From JBHHZM01 sp046758065 (GTDB lineage Bacteria > Pseudomonadota > Alphaproteobacteria > JAAXGF01): a stretch of DNA of 20,350 nt. The notes beneath the pieces were generated by a model, which was given only the letters and a program-made list of their open reading frames with translations, had not been told where the DNA came from and made no database searches. The translations under genes and the position numbers were made by a program. The stretch covers positions 1 to 20,350 of the forward strand of contig JBHHZM010000054.1 in NCBI GenBank assembly GCA_046758065.1. The letters are read 5' to 3'. Numbering within the stretch: position 1 is the first letter of the stretch; every line of letters starts with the position of its first letter. Of the stretch, positions 12,783 to 20,238 are shown piece after piece.

Positions 12783-13778
12783 GTGCGCGCCGGTCGCTGC
12801 CTCGTCGTTCTTCTGCTGGTTGCTCTCGCCGCCGCCTGCAGCCAGCGGCCGGCGCGGGTGGTGTATCGCACGCCGGGAGGAACGACGACGCCGGCGCCCG
12901 TTTTGACGCCGCTGCCGAGTCCGCCCAAGGTGACGGCGCCGAGTGTGCCCAAGGTGGTCGCGCCCGTGGCGTCGCACCCGGCAAGAGTCGTGGTCAAGCG
13001 CGGCGATACGGTCTACGCGCTGGCGCGGCGATACAACGTGCCGGTGCGTGCGATCATCGTCGCCAACCGCCTCGGTCCACCCTATACGCTGAAAGTGGGG
13101 CAGCAAATCGCCCTGCCGCGCGAACGCGTCCACATTACCGCACGCGGCGAAACCGTCTATGGCATCGCCCGGGCCTACGGCGTCGACATGAGCGCGCTGG
13201 CGCGGGTCAACGGACTTCGCGCGCCTTACCAGCTAAACGTCGGTCAGCGCCTGCGCATCCCGGCGGCGCCGGCCGCGAGCGCGAACCTGTCCAAGGCGGC
13301 CCTGGGGCCGAGCGCTACCGCGGCGCTCCCGGCCAAGACGCGCAACGCCGCGGCCCGGCACAGGACCGGGGCCATCCCCAAGCCGCCGCCGCGCACCAAG
13401 AGCACGTTCCTGTGGCCGGTCCAGGGCAAGCTCCTTGCGCGATTCGGCGCCAAGGGCGACGGCCTGCACAACGACGGCATCAACATCTCGGCGCCGCGCG
13501 GCGCGGCGGTGCGCGCCGCCGCGGCCGGCGTCGTCAGCTACGCCGGCAACGAGCTCGGCGGCTACGGCAACCTCCTGCTCATCCGCCACGCCGGCGGCTG
13601 GACCACGGCCTACGCCCACAACGAAACCTTGCTGGTGCGCCGCGGCGATACCGTGCGTCGCGGCCAGATCATCGCCCGGGTCGGCAGCAGCGGCGGCGTC
13701 TCGGCTCCGCAGGCCCATTTCGAGCTGCGCCGCGGTTCGCGCGCCGTCGATCCGCTCAAGCATCTGGCGTGGAATTAA
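12783..13778 (+). CDS. LysM/LytM-domain lipoprotein, NlpD/DipM-like amidase regulator
   Basis: 331-residue predicted lipoprotein. The signal peptide is MRAGRCLVVLLLVALAAAC with the lipid-attachment Cys at 19. A Pro/Thr-rich linker follows. Two LysM peptidoglycan-binding repeats are at about 66-110 (VVVKRGDTVYALARRY...LKVGQQIALP) and about 112-158 (HITARGETVYGIARAY...LNVGQRLRIP). The M23/LytM domain is at about 215-328. Its metal centre is degenerate: the usual H-x-G-x-D is HNDGIN and the usual HLHFE is QAHFE, so at least two zinc ligands are changed. This pattern is that of NlpD/EnvC/DipM proteins, which activate cell-wall amidases rather than cut peptidoglycan. GGAGGT five bases before the GTG at 12783 is one of the best ribosome sites in the window. 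The 3' end overlaps the next gene by ten bases. Confidence 0.92.
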   Translation: MRAGRCLVVLLLVALAAACSQRPARVVYRTPGGTTTPAPVLTPLPSPPKVTAPSVPKVVAPVASHPARVVVKRGDTVYALARRYNVPVRAIIVANRLGPPYTLKVGQQIALPRERVHITARGETVYGIARAYGVDMSALARVNGLRAPYQLNVGQRLRIPAAPAASANLSKAALGPSATAALPAKTRNAAARHRTGAIPKPPPRTKSTFLWPVQGKLLARFGAKGDGLHNDGINISAPRGAAVRAAAAGVVSYAGNELGGYGNLLLIRHAGGWTTAYAHNETLLVRRGDTVRRGQIIARVGSSGGVSAPQAHFELRRGSRAVDPLKHLAWN

Positions 13779-15067
13779 ACGGATTCCTCCAGGATGAGCA
13801 CACCAGCGGCTGGTACGCCCTGCTGCCGCCGCCACCGCCGGCGCGACGTCTCACAGGCAGTGAGCGCGCCGACTGGGCGGTGATCGGCGCCGGCTTCACC
13901 GGCCTCGCCGCCGCCCGACGTCTGGCGAGCCACTTGCCCGACGCCCGTATCGCGCTCGTCGAGGCGGATCGCGTCGGCTTCGGGACTTCGGGACGCAATT
14001 CGGGCTTCATCATCGACCTGCCCCATCACAACGAAGGCACCGACATCGAAGACAACCGGCGTCTCGGCCGCCTGGTCCGCGCCGGTCTCGGGCAACTCCG
14101 CGACCTCGCCGGCAAGCACGGCATCGATTGCGACTGGCACGAGGCGGGCCAGATCAAGGCGGCGGTCGACGACGCCGACAGCCGGGTGCTCGAGCAGTTC
14201 TGTCGCAAGATGGACGAGATGGGGGAGCCTTATCGTCGGCTCGACCGCGCGGCGCTTGCCGCGGTGATCGGCAGCGACTATTACCGCTGGGCCGTGCATT
14301 CGCCCAGCGTCGTCCTCATGCAGCCGGCGGCGCTGGTGCGCGGCCTCGCCGCAACCTTGCCCGAAAACGTCGTCCTGTTCGAGGAATCGCCGATCCGGGC
14401 GGTGCGCGAGGGCGCGGCCGTCCGCCTCGAAACCTCCGAAGGCTCGCTGAGCGTGAAGGGCGTGCTGCTCGCGAGCAACGCGTTCACACCGGGGCTCGGC
14501 TTTTTCCGCCGCCGCGTCTTTCCGCTGTGTCTTTATGCCAGTCTGACCCGTCCGCTCAGCGACGGGGAGCTCGCGCGGCTCGGCGGCGAGCCGGTCTGGG
14601 GCGTGGTGCCGGCGGGTTCGTTCGGCGCGACGCTCAGGCGGACGCCCGACAACCGCCTCCTCTATCGCAACACGGTGCGCTACACCCACGACCTCAGGCT
14701 GGGTAAGGCGCTCGGACGAAAGATTCGCGCCAACCATCGGGCGGGAATTCGCGCGCGCTATCCCGCGCTCGGCGAGGTCGAGCTGGAACACACCTGGTCC
14801 GGCGTCATCTGCATGTCGCGCAACAAGGGCACGGTCTTCGGCCGCGTCGCGCCCAAGATTTACGCCTCGATCGGCTACAACGGCGTCGGCGTGCCGCGTG
14901 CGACCGCCTCGGGTGCGCTGCTCGCCGATCTCGCCGTCGGCGCCGAATCCGCGCTTCTCCGCGATGCCCTGGCGCTGCCCGCGGCGTCGCGCACGCCGCC
15001 GCTATTCGGGCCGGCCCTGCGCGGCTATCTCGCGCTTGGCCAGTGGCGCGCGCGTACCCGCATGTGA
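13769..15067 (+). CDS. FAD-dependent oxidoreductase (DAO family, amine/amino-acid oxidase-like)
   Basis: 432-residue flavoprotein. A family-typical segment HTSGWYALLPPPPPA precedes the dinucleotide-binding fold: WAVIGAGFTGLAAARRL with GAGFTG at 40-45, and the acidic end of beta-2 in IALVEADRVGFG. The FAD-contacting GTSGRNSGF follows at 72-80. Near the C-terminus, YASIGYNGVGVPRATASGALLADLAVG is the second FAD-binding segment. This is the DadA/PuuB/glycine-oxidase type, oxidising an amine or amino acid; the substrate is unknown. I use the GTG at 13769, ten bases inside the LytM gene; the frame is open further upstream only as shadow. No signal peptide. It converges on the DUF815 gene with 14 bases between stops. 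It has no evident functional tie to its envelope-related neighbours. Confidence 0.88.
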   Translation: MELNGFLQDEHTSGWYALLPPPPPARRLTGSERADWAVIGAGFTGLAAARRLASHLPDARIALVEADRVGFGTSGRNSGFIIDLPHHNEGTDIEDNRRLGRLVRAGLGQLRDLAGKHGIDCDWHEAGQIKAAVDDADSRVLEQFCRKMDEMGEPYRRLDRAALAAVIGSDYYRWAVHSPSVVLMQPAALVRGLAATLPENVVLFEESPIRAVREGAAVRLETSEGSLSVKGVLLASNAFTPGLGFFRRRVFPLCLYASLTRPLSDGELARLGGEPVWGVVPAGSFGATLRRTPDNRLLYRNTVRYTHDLRLGKALGRKIRANHRAGIRARYPALGEVELEHTWSGVICMSRNKGTVFGRVAPKIYASIGYNGVGVPRATASGALLADLAVGAESALLRDALALPAASRTPPLFGPALRGYLALGQWRARTRM

Positions 15068-15069
15068 TC

Positions 15070-15080
15070 GGCCTGCGGCC
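15070..15080. terminator. Short hairpin between convergent stops
   Basis: GGCCTGCGGCC lies in the 14-base gap between the oxidoreductase and DUF815 stop codons. It can form a 4-bp GGCC/GGCC stem. It is small and has no U-tract, so a bidirectional terminator role is only possible. Confidence 0.25.
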
Positions 15081-15081
15081 T

Positions 15082-15939
15082 TCAGTCGAGCGTCTTGCCC
15101 TGGCGGCCGGCGAGGTCCTGGATGAACTGCCAGGCGACGCGCCCCGAACGCGCCCCGCGTGTCATCGCCCACTCGATGGCCTCGGCGTGCAGGGTGTCGG
15201 GCGTCGTGTCGAGGCCGTAGTGGCGGACGTAACCCTCGATCATCTCGAGGTAGACGTCCTGCGTGCAGGCGTGAAAGCCGAGCCACAGGCCGAAGCGGTC
15301 CGAGAGCGAAACCTTTTCCTCGACCGATTCGGCCGGGCTGATCGCGGTCGAGCGTTCGTTCTCGATCATCTCGCGCGGCATCAGGTGGCGGCGGTTCGAG
15401 GTGGCGTAGAAGACGATGTTGCCGGGGCGTCCTTCGATGCCGCCCTCGAGCACCGCCTTGAGCGACTTGTAGCTGGCGTCGGCGTCACCGAACGACAGAT
15501 CGTCACAGAAGATGATGATGCGCCGCGCGCTATCGACCAGCCGGGCGAGCAGACCGGGCAGGGAGCCGACGTCCTCGCGGTGAATTTCGACCAGAACAAG
15601 CGCGCCCGGACGCTGTGCGTTGATCGCGGCGTGCACCGCCTTGACCAGCGAGCTCTTGCCCATGCCGCGCGCGCCCCAGAGAAGCGCGTTGTTCGCCGGC
15701 AGGCCGTCGGCGAAGCGCAACGTGTTCTCCATGAGGATGTCGCGCACGCGGGCGATGCCCTTGAGCAGATCGAGATCGAGGTAGCTGACCCGGTCGACCG
15801 CCTCGATCACCGCGCTTTCGGCGCGCCAGACGAAGGCGTCGGCGCTGTCGAGGTCGGCGTCTCCGGAGTTCGCGGGGGCGATGCGTTCGAGGGCTTCGGC
15901 GATACGGCGGAGGAGTTGTTCGCGGGTTTGATCGGCCAT
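15082..15939 (-). CDS. DUF815 family AAA-type ATPase
   Basis: 285-residue cytoplasmic P-loop ATPase. The Walker A motif GARGMGKSSL is at 89-98. Walker B is IIIFCDDLSF at 141-150. A sensor-1-like segment is FYATSNRRHLMPREM, followed by SLSDRFGLWLGF and a C-terminal helical lid. These match the DUF815 family, common in Alphaproteobacteria beside yajC and cell-wall genes; its biological role is not established. I chose the ATG at 15939-15937 (MADQTREQ). The frame continues to 16047, but the extra 36 residues overlap the yajC promoter and lack homology. The ribosome site is weak. It is the only confidently called minus-strand gene in the window, divergent from yajC and convergent with the FAD oxidoreductase. 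Confidence 0.9.
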   Translation of the reverse strand: MADQTREQLLRRIAEALERIAPANSGDADLDSADAFVWRAESAVIEAVDRVSYLDLDLLKGIARVRDILMENTLRFADGLPANNALLWGARGMGKSSLVKAVHAAINAQRPGALVLVEIHREDVGSLPGLLARLVDSARRIIIFCDDLSFGDADASYKSLKAVLEGGIEGRPGNIVFYATSNRRHLMPREMIENERSTAISPAESVEEKVSLSDRFGLWLGFHACTQDVYLEMIEGYVRHYGLDTTPDTLHAEAIEWAMTRGARSGRVAWQFIQDLAGRQGKTLD

Positions 15940-16041
15940 CGTTCGGGCCTCGGCAGGACGCTCGGCGCGGCAACCTAGCACAGGTCCGCCGAGGGTCAAT
16001 CCCCGGTCCGTACCGACCACCGGCAGGGCAAGGCGCGCGGC

Positions 16042-16069
16042 TTGCAAATCGGCCGCCCGGCGCTATAGT
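16042..16069 (+). promoter_or_regulatory. Promoter of the yajC-secDF operon
   Basis: TTGCAA (16042-16047; 4 of 6 to TTGACA), a 16-base spacer, then TATAGT (16064-16069; 5 of 6 to TATAAT). Predicted initiation near 16076 leaves a leader of about 27 bases with the strong GGAAGGAG ribosome site. The 163-base gap between the divergent DUF815 and yajC genes is the natural place for it. Confidence 0.6.
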
Positions 16070-16102
16070 CCGGCGAACCTCGGATCAGGGAAGGAGAGTT
16101 TC

Positions 16103-16522
16103 ATGTTTATTTCACCGGCTTATGCGCAGGCCGGAGGACCGGCGGCGGATGGGTTCGGGTTCCTGGTCCCGATCCTTCTCATGTTTGTCGTCTTCTACTT
16201 TCTGCTGCTGCGGCCCCAGCAAAAGAAGATGAAGCTGCATCGCGAAATGCTCTCCAACCTGCGCCGCGGCGACCGGATCGTCACCGGGGGCGGTATTATC
16301 GGCCGTGTCGCCCGGGTCGAAGGGGACAAGGAACTGGTCGTCGAAATCGCGCCCGATATGCGTGTGCGGGTCATGCGCTCGACCGTCTCGGAGCGCTTGT
16401 CGACCAGCGAACCCGCGGCCGGCGACGGCAACGGAGACGACAAGAAGCGCAAGTCGGGGAAGAAACGCGGCGGTCGCAAGGCGGACGAAGGCGCGGAAAC
16501 GGCCGAGGCGGAGGACGGCTGA
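16103..16522 (+). CDS. yajC: Preprotein translocase subunit YajC
   Basis: Small inner-membrane accessory protein of the SecDF complex. It has 139 residues. One membrane helix (about 18-36, FGFLVPILLMFVVFYFLLL) is followed by the family signature RPQQKKMKLHREML and the conserved LRRGDRIVTGGGIIGRV beta-rich part. The C-terminal 40 residues are highly charged (Lys/Arg, then Glu) and make the protein longer than the usual roughly 110 residues. GGAAGGAG precedes the ATG with proper spacing. secD follows after 12 bases. Confidence 0.96.
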   Translation: MFISPAYAQAGGPAADGFGFLVPILLMFVVFYFLLLRPQQKKMKLHREMLSNLRRGDRIVTGGGIIGRVARVEGDKELVVEIAPDMRVRVMRSTVSERLSTSEPAAGDGNGDDKKRKSGKKRGGRKADEGAETAEAEDG

Positions 16523-16534
16523 TCGCCGCGCTCG

Positions 16535-18112
16535 ATGCTGCATTTCGCATCCTGGAAGATCTATCTGATCCTCGGAGTCTGTGTGGCGGGGCTGGTTCTC
16601 GCCGCGCCCAACCTGCTGCCGCGCGAAACCGCCGAATCGATCCCCGAGTGGCTGCCTCACCAGCAGATCAACCTCGGGCTCGATCTGCAAGGGGGCTCGC
16701 ACCTTCTGCTCGAGGTCGAGACCGACGCGGTCGTGCGCGAACGCCTGACCGCGCTGGTCGACGAGACGCGCGTGGCGCTGCGCAAGGCGCGTATCGGCTA
16801 CACCGGCCTCGGTGTCGCCGGCAACCGGGTGGTGGTGAGCATCATCGAGGGCGACAATGTCGAGACCGCCCGCAGTCTGCTGGCCGGTATCGACCGTGAC
16901 GTTCAGGTAACCGTTGCCGAGGGCGGTCACCTTGCGATCGGTCTGGGAGAAAAGGCGCTCAAGGCGATGCGCGATTCGGCGATCACCCAGTCGCTCGAAA
17001 TCGTGCGCCGGCGCATCGACGAAACCGGCACGCGCGAGCCGACGATCCAGCGCCAGGGGAGCGAACGCATTCTCGTCCAGCTTCCCGGCGTCGACGACCC
17101 CGACCGCATCAAGAACCTTCTCGGCAAGACGGCCAAACTCACTTTCCGGCTCGTCGACGTCAACACCTCGGTGGCCGACGCGCGCGCCGGCCGCTTGCCC
17201 CCGGGCTCCGTACTGCTTGACGCCGACGACAAGGCGGCGGCCGGCGGCCGGCCCGTGCAGTACGTGGTGCGCAAGCGCGTTATGGTCAGCGGCGAGAATC
17301 TCACCGACGCCCAGCCGACGTTCCAGAGCGGCCAGCCAGTGGTTTCGTTCAGTTTCGATCCCGTCGGCGCCCGCCGCTTCGGCGACGCCACGACCAAGAA
17401 CGTCGGCCGGCCTTTTGCCATCGTGCTCGACAACAAGGTGATCAGCGCGCCGGTGATCCGTGAGCCCATCACCGGCGGACGCGGTATCATTTCGGGCCGC
17501 TTCACGACGCAGGAGGTGACCGATCTCGCGCTTTTGCTGCGCGCCGGCGCTCTCCCCGCGCCGCTCACCATCCTCGAAGAACGCAGCGTCGGTCCCGATC
17601 TCGGCGCCGACTCGATCCGCGCCGGCAAGATCGCGGCGGTGCTCGGGCTGGTGTTCGTCGTCGTCTTCATGTTCGTGACCTACGGTCTGTTCGGTCTCGC
17701 CGCGAACATCGCGCTGGTGTTCAATATCTTGATCATCGCCGCGGCGCTGTCGGTGCTGCAGGCGACGCTGACGCTTCCCGGCATCGCCGGTATCGTGCTC
17801 ACCATCGGCATGGCGGTCGATGCCAACGTGCTGGTGTTCGAGCGCATCCGTGAGGAGATCGCCAACGGGCGAACGCCGTTCTCGGCGGTGGATGCCGGGT
17901 ATCAGCGGGCGCTCACCACGATCATCGATTCGAATGTCACCACGTTCATCGCCGCGATTCTTCTATTCGGCCTCGGCTCGGGACCGGTCAAGGGTTTCGG
18001 CGTGACGCTCGCCATCGGCATCGTGACCTCGATGTTCACCGCGGTGATGGTGACGCGCCTCATGGTGGTAATGTGGCTGCGCCGTCGCCGGCCGCAGGCG
18101 CTACCGATCTGA
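16535..18112 (+). CDS. secD: Protein translocase subunit SecD
   Basis: RND-family membrane protein that, with SecF, uses the proton gradient to pull exported chains through SecYEG. It has 525 residues. TM1 is near the N-terminus (about 8-25). The LGLDLQGGSHLLLEVE signature is at 48-62. The periplasmic P1 domain is represented by segments such as DSAITQSLEIVRRRIDETGTREPTIQRQG, then the FTTQEVTDLALLLRAGALPAPL region. Five C-terminal membrane segments follow, including GMAVDANVLVFERIREE, which carries the conserved Asp used in proton coupling. The ATG is 12 bases after yajC. secF starts 11 bases after the stop. Confidence 0.97.
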   Translation: MLHFASWKIYLILGVCVAGLVLAAPNLLPRETAESIPEWLPHQQINLGLDLQGGSHLLLEVETDAVVRERLTALVDETRVALRKARIGYTGLGVAGNRVVVSIIEGDNVETARSLLAGIDRDVQVTVAEGGHLAIGLGEKALKAMRDSAITQSLEIVRRRIDETGTREPTIQRQGSERILVQLPGVDDPDRIKNLLGKTAKLTFRLVDVNTSVADARAGRLPPGSVLLDADDKAAAGGRPVQYVVRKRVMVSGENLTDAQPTFQSGQPVVSFSFDPVGARRFGDATTKNVGRPFAIVLDNKVISAPVIREPITGGRGIISGRFTTQEVTDLALLLRAGALPAPLTILEERSVGPDLGADSIRAGKIAAVLGLVFVVVFMFVTYGLFGLAANIALVFNILIIAAALSVLQATLTLPGIAGIVLTIGMAVDANVLVFERIREEIANGRTPFSAVDAGYQRALTTIIDSNVTTFIAAILLFGLGSGPVKGFGVTLAIGIVTSMFTAVMVTRLMVVMWLRRRRPQALPI

Positions 18113-18123
18113 GGGGCCGGGCG

Positions 18124-19062
18124 ATGCGACCGATTCGCCTGATCCCGCGGAAAACGAGCATCGGATTCGTCCGTCTGCAACGCCTGTTCATCATGGTTTC
18201 GCTCGCCGCGGTCCTCGCTTCCGGGGCGTTGTTCTTCACCCGCGGCCTGAACCTTGGTATCGACTTCCTCGGCGGCATCATGATCGAGGTGCAGACGCCG
18301 GGGCCGGCCGATCTCGGTCGGATGCGCAGCGTGCTCAACGGCCTCGGGTTCGGCGAGGTCGTTCTGCAGGAGTTCGGCGAGGCCGACAGGGTGTTGATCC
18401 GCGTGGCGTTGCCGCCCGGCGACGAGAAGGCCAAGCTCGCCGTGGTCGAGGGAGTCAAGAACGCGTTGGCGGGGCTTGGCGGAGGCGAAATCCACTATCG
18501 GCGGGTCGAGACCGTTGGCTCCAAGGTCAGCGCCGAGCTCGTCCAAGAGGGGGCCATCGCGGTGATCGGCGCCGTGATCGCCATGCTGATCTACATCTGG
18601 TTCCGCTTCGAGTGGCAGTTCAGCATCGGCGCGGTGCTCGCGCTCGTGCACGACATGGTCATCACCATCGGCATGTTCGCGCTCACCGGCATCGAGTTCA
18701 ATCTGGCGAGCATCGCCGCAATTCTCACCATCGTCGGCTACTCGATCAACGATACCGTGGTGGTCTACGACCGGGTGCGCGAGAACCTGCGCAAGTACAA
18801 GAAAATGGCGCTGGGCGAGCTGCTCGATCTCAGCATCAACGAAACGCTGGCGCGTACGACGATGACGTCGCTGACCACGCTCATGGCGCTATTCGCGCTT
18901 TACTTCTTCGGCGGCAAGGTCATCGCCGGCTTCACCGCCGCCATGATCTGGGGGATTGTGGTCGGCACCTACTCGTCGATCTTCGTTGCGGCGCCGCTGC
19001 TGCTGCGGCTGGGACTGCGGCGCGGCGGCGAGGACAAGGCAGCGGAAGCCGCCCGACCCTGA
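18124..19062 (+). CDS. secF: Protein translocase subunit SecF
   Basis: Partner of SecD. It has 312 residues, normal for the family. TM1 (about 21-38) is followed by the SecF hallmark GIDFLGG at 45-51, a periplasmic domain, then five membrane segments with GYSINDTVVVYDRVREN (conserved Asp) and TTLMALFALYFFGG. I chose the ATG at 18124 (MRPIRLIPRKTSIGF), which lies after the secD stop. An in-frame GTG at 18073 would overlap secD by 40 bases and adds residues with no homology. The Mth938-domain gene follows after 16 bases. Confidence 0.97.
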   Translation: MRPIRLIPRKTSIGFVRLQRLFIMVSLAAVLASGALFFTRGLNLGIDFLGGIMIEVQTPGPADLGRMRSVLNGLGFGEVVLQEFGEADRVLIRVALPPGDEKAKLAVVEGVKNALAGLGGGEIHYRRVETVGSKVSAELVQEGAIAVIGAVIAMLIYIWFRFEWQFSIGAVLALVHDMVITIGMFALTGIEFNLASIAAILTIVGYSINDTVVVYDRVRENLRKYKKMALGELLDLSINETLARTTMTSLTTLMALFALYFFGGKVIAGFTAAMIWGIVVGTYSSIFVAAPLLLRLGLRRGGEDKAAEAARP

Positions 19063-19078
19063 GCCGCGGGGCCGTCCG

Positions 19079-19456
19079 ATGGACATCACCCCCGATCTTC
19101 CCACCGGTCGCAAGCTGATCGAGAGTTACGGCGACGGCGGATTTCGCATCGACGGCGTGCACTTCGCGGGCTCGGTCCTGGTCTTTCCCGCGCGGGTCTC
19201 GCCCTGGCCGGTGACGCGCATCGAGGCGGCGGACGTCGAGAGTTTCGCCGAGGTGCTCGCCGAATCGCCGAAGATCGAGATCCTGGTCGTCGGTTGCGGC
19301 GCCCGTCTGCTCAGGCTTCCGCGGGAGTTGCGCGAAAATCTGCGCGCCGCCGGCCTCGCCGCCGATTTGATGAACACGGGCGCGGCCTGTCGCACCTTCA
19401 ACCTGCTGCTCGTCGAGGACCGCCGTGTCGCCGCGGCGCTGATCGCGGTGGCGTGA
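19079..19456 (+). CDS. Mth938-domain protein (DUF498, NDUFAF3-like)
   Basis: 125-residue soluble protein of the Mth938/DUF498 family. Visible signatures are an N-terminal LIESYGDGGFRIDGVHFAGSVLVFP, then PKIEILVVGCGARLLRLPRELRENLRAAG and a final TGAACRTFNLLLVEDRRVAAALIAV. The human relative NDUFAF3 is a mitochondrial complex I assembly factor. Bacterial members lie next to secDF in many Alphaproteobacteria, as here, which suggests a role in membrane protein or complex assembly; the direct function in bacteria is not established. The ATG at 19079 follows secF by 16 bases. The end overlaps or nearly touches the methyltransferase start. Confidence 0.9.
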   Translation: MDITPDLPTGRKLIESYGDGGFRIDGVHFAGSVLVFPARVSPWPVTRIEAADVESFAEVLAESPKIEILVVGCGARLLRLPRELRENLRAAGLAADLMNTGAACRTFNLLLVEDRRVAAALIAVA

Positions 19457-19458
19457 TC

Positions 19459-20238
19459 GTGGCGTCCCCCGTTTGGGACCCGGCGCAATACGCGCGGTTC
19501 GCGGACCAGCGGATGCGCCCGGCGCGCGACCTCATCGCCCGCATTCCGCTCGATGCGCCCGGGATCGTCTTCGACCTCGGCTGTGGCCCGGGCAACGTCA
19601 CCGCGCTGCTCGCGGCGCGCTGGCCGGGCACGCGGATCGTCGGCATCGACAATTCTCCAGCGATGATCGCCCGCGCGCGGCGAACGAGCGCCGCCGTCGA
19701 CTGGCGCGAGGCCGACATCGCCGGGTGGCGTTCGCCGCGCCCCGCCGACCTGATTTTCGCCAACGCCTCGCTGCAGTGGCTCGACGACCACGCGGCGCTG
19801 TTCGCACGACTGATCGGCGCGCTTGCGCCGGAGGGCGTGATTGCGGTGCAGATGCCGCGCAACTTCGACGCGCCTTCGCACCGCTGCATGACGGAGACGA
19901 TCGAGTCCGGACCGTGGCGCGAACGGCTGGCGCGCGCCCGGCCGGACTGGCCGGTGGCGACGCCCGAAGCGTACTACGCGATGCTGGCGCCGCACGCGCG
20001 CCGCCTCGACATCTGGGAGACGGTCTATCTGCACGCGCTCGAAGGCGACAACCCGGTGGTCGAATGGACCCGGGGAACGGGCCTCAAGCCGTTTCTCGAT
20101 GCGCTCGACGACGAGGACGAACGCGCCGCCTTTCTCGCCGATTACGCCGCGCGGATCGCCCGCGCCTATCCCCGACGCTCCGACGGGCGCACGCTGTTGC
20201 CTTTCCGCCGCCTGTTCATCGTCGCCGTACGACGTTGA
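19459..20238 (+). CDS. tam: Trans-aconitate 2-methyltransferase-like SAM methyltransferase
   Basis: 259-residue class I SAM-dependent methyltransferase. It begins with the Tam-like VWDPAQYARFADQRMRPARDL. Motif I is VFDLGCGPGN at 37-46, the acidic end of beta-2 is IVGIDNS, and later motifs are DWREADIAGW and ADLIFANASLQWLDDH. The C-terminal half has GTGLKPFLDAL and LLPFRRLFIVA, also seen in Tam proteins. Tam methylates trans-aconitate, a by-product inhibitor of the TCA cycle; assignment to this exact substrate is by similarity only. Start choice is between GTG at 19453, overlapping the previous stop, and GTG at 19459. I prefer 19459 because GGTGG lies seven bases upstream. The gene is the last of the run. 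Confidence 0.85.
   Translation: MASPVWDPAQYARFADQRMRPARDLIARIPLDAPGIVFDLGCGPGNVTALLAARWPGTRIVGIDNSPAMIARARRTSAAVDWREADIAGWRSPRPADLIFANASLQWLDDHAALFARLIGALAPEGVIAVQMPRNFDAPSHRCMTETIESGPWRERLARARPDWPVATPEAYYAMLAPHARRLDIWETVYLHALEGDNPVVEWTRGTGLKPFLDALDDEDERAAFLADYAARIARAYPRRSDGRTLLPFRRLFIVAVRR

Noticed and set aside
12680..13768. N-terminal extension of the FAD oxidoreductase through the LytM gene
   Set aside because: Arg/Gln-rich shadow translation. The oxidoreductase homology begins just after the GTG at 13769.
15940..16047. 36-residue N-terminal extension of the DUF815 ATPase
   Set aside because: It would cover the yajC -35 region and adds no conserved sequence; the ATG at 15939 gives the expected N-terminus.
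18073..18123. Earlier GTG start for SecF
   Set aside because: It overlaps the secD end by 40 bases and adds an Ala/Pro stretch unlike SecF N-termini.
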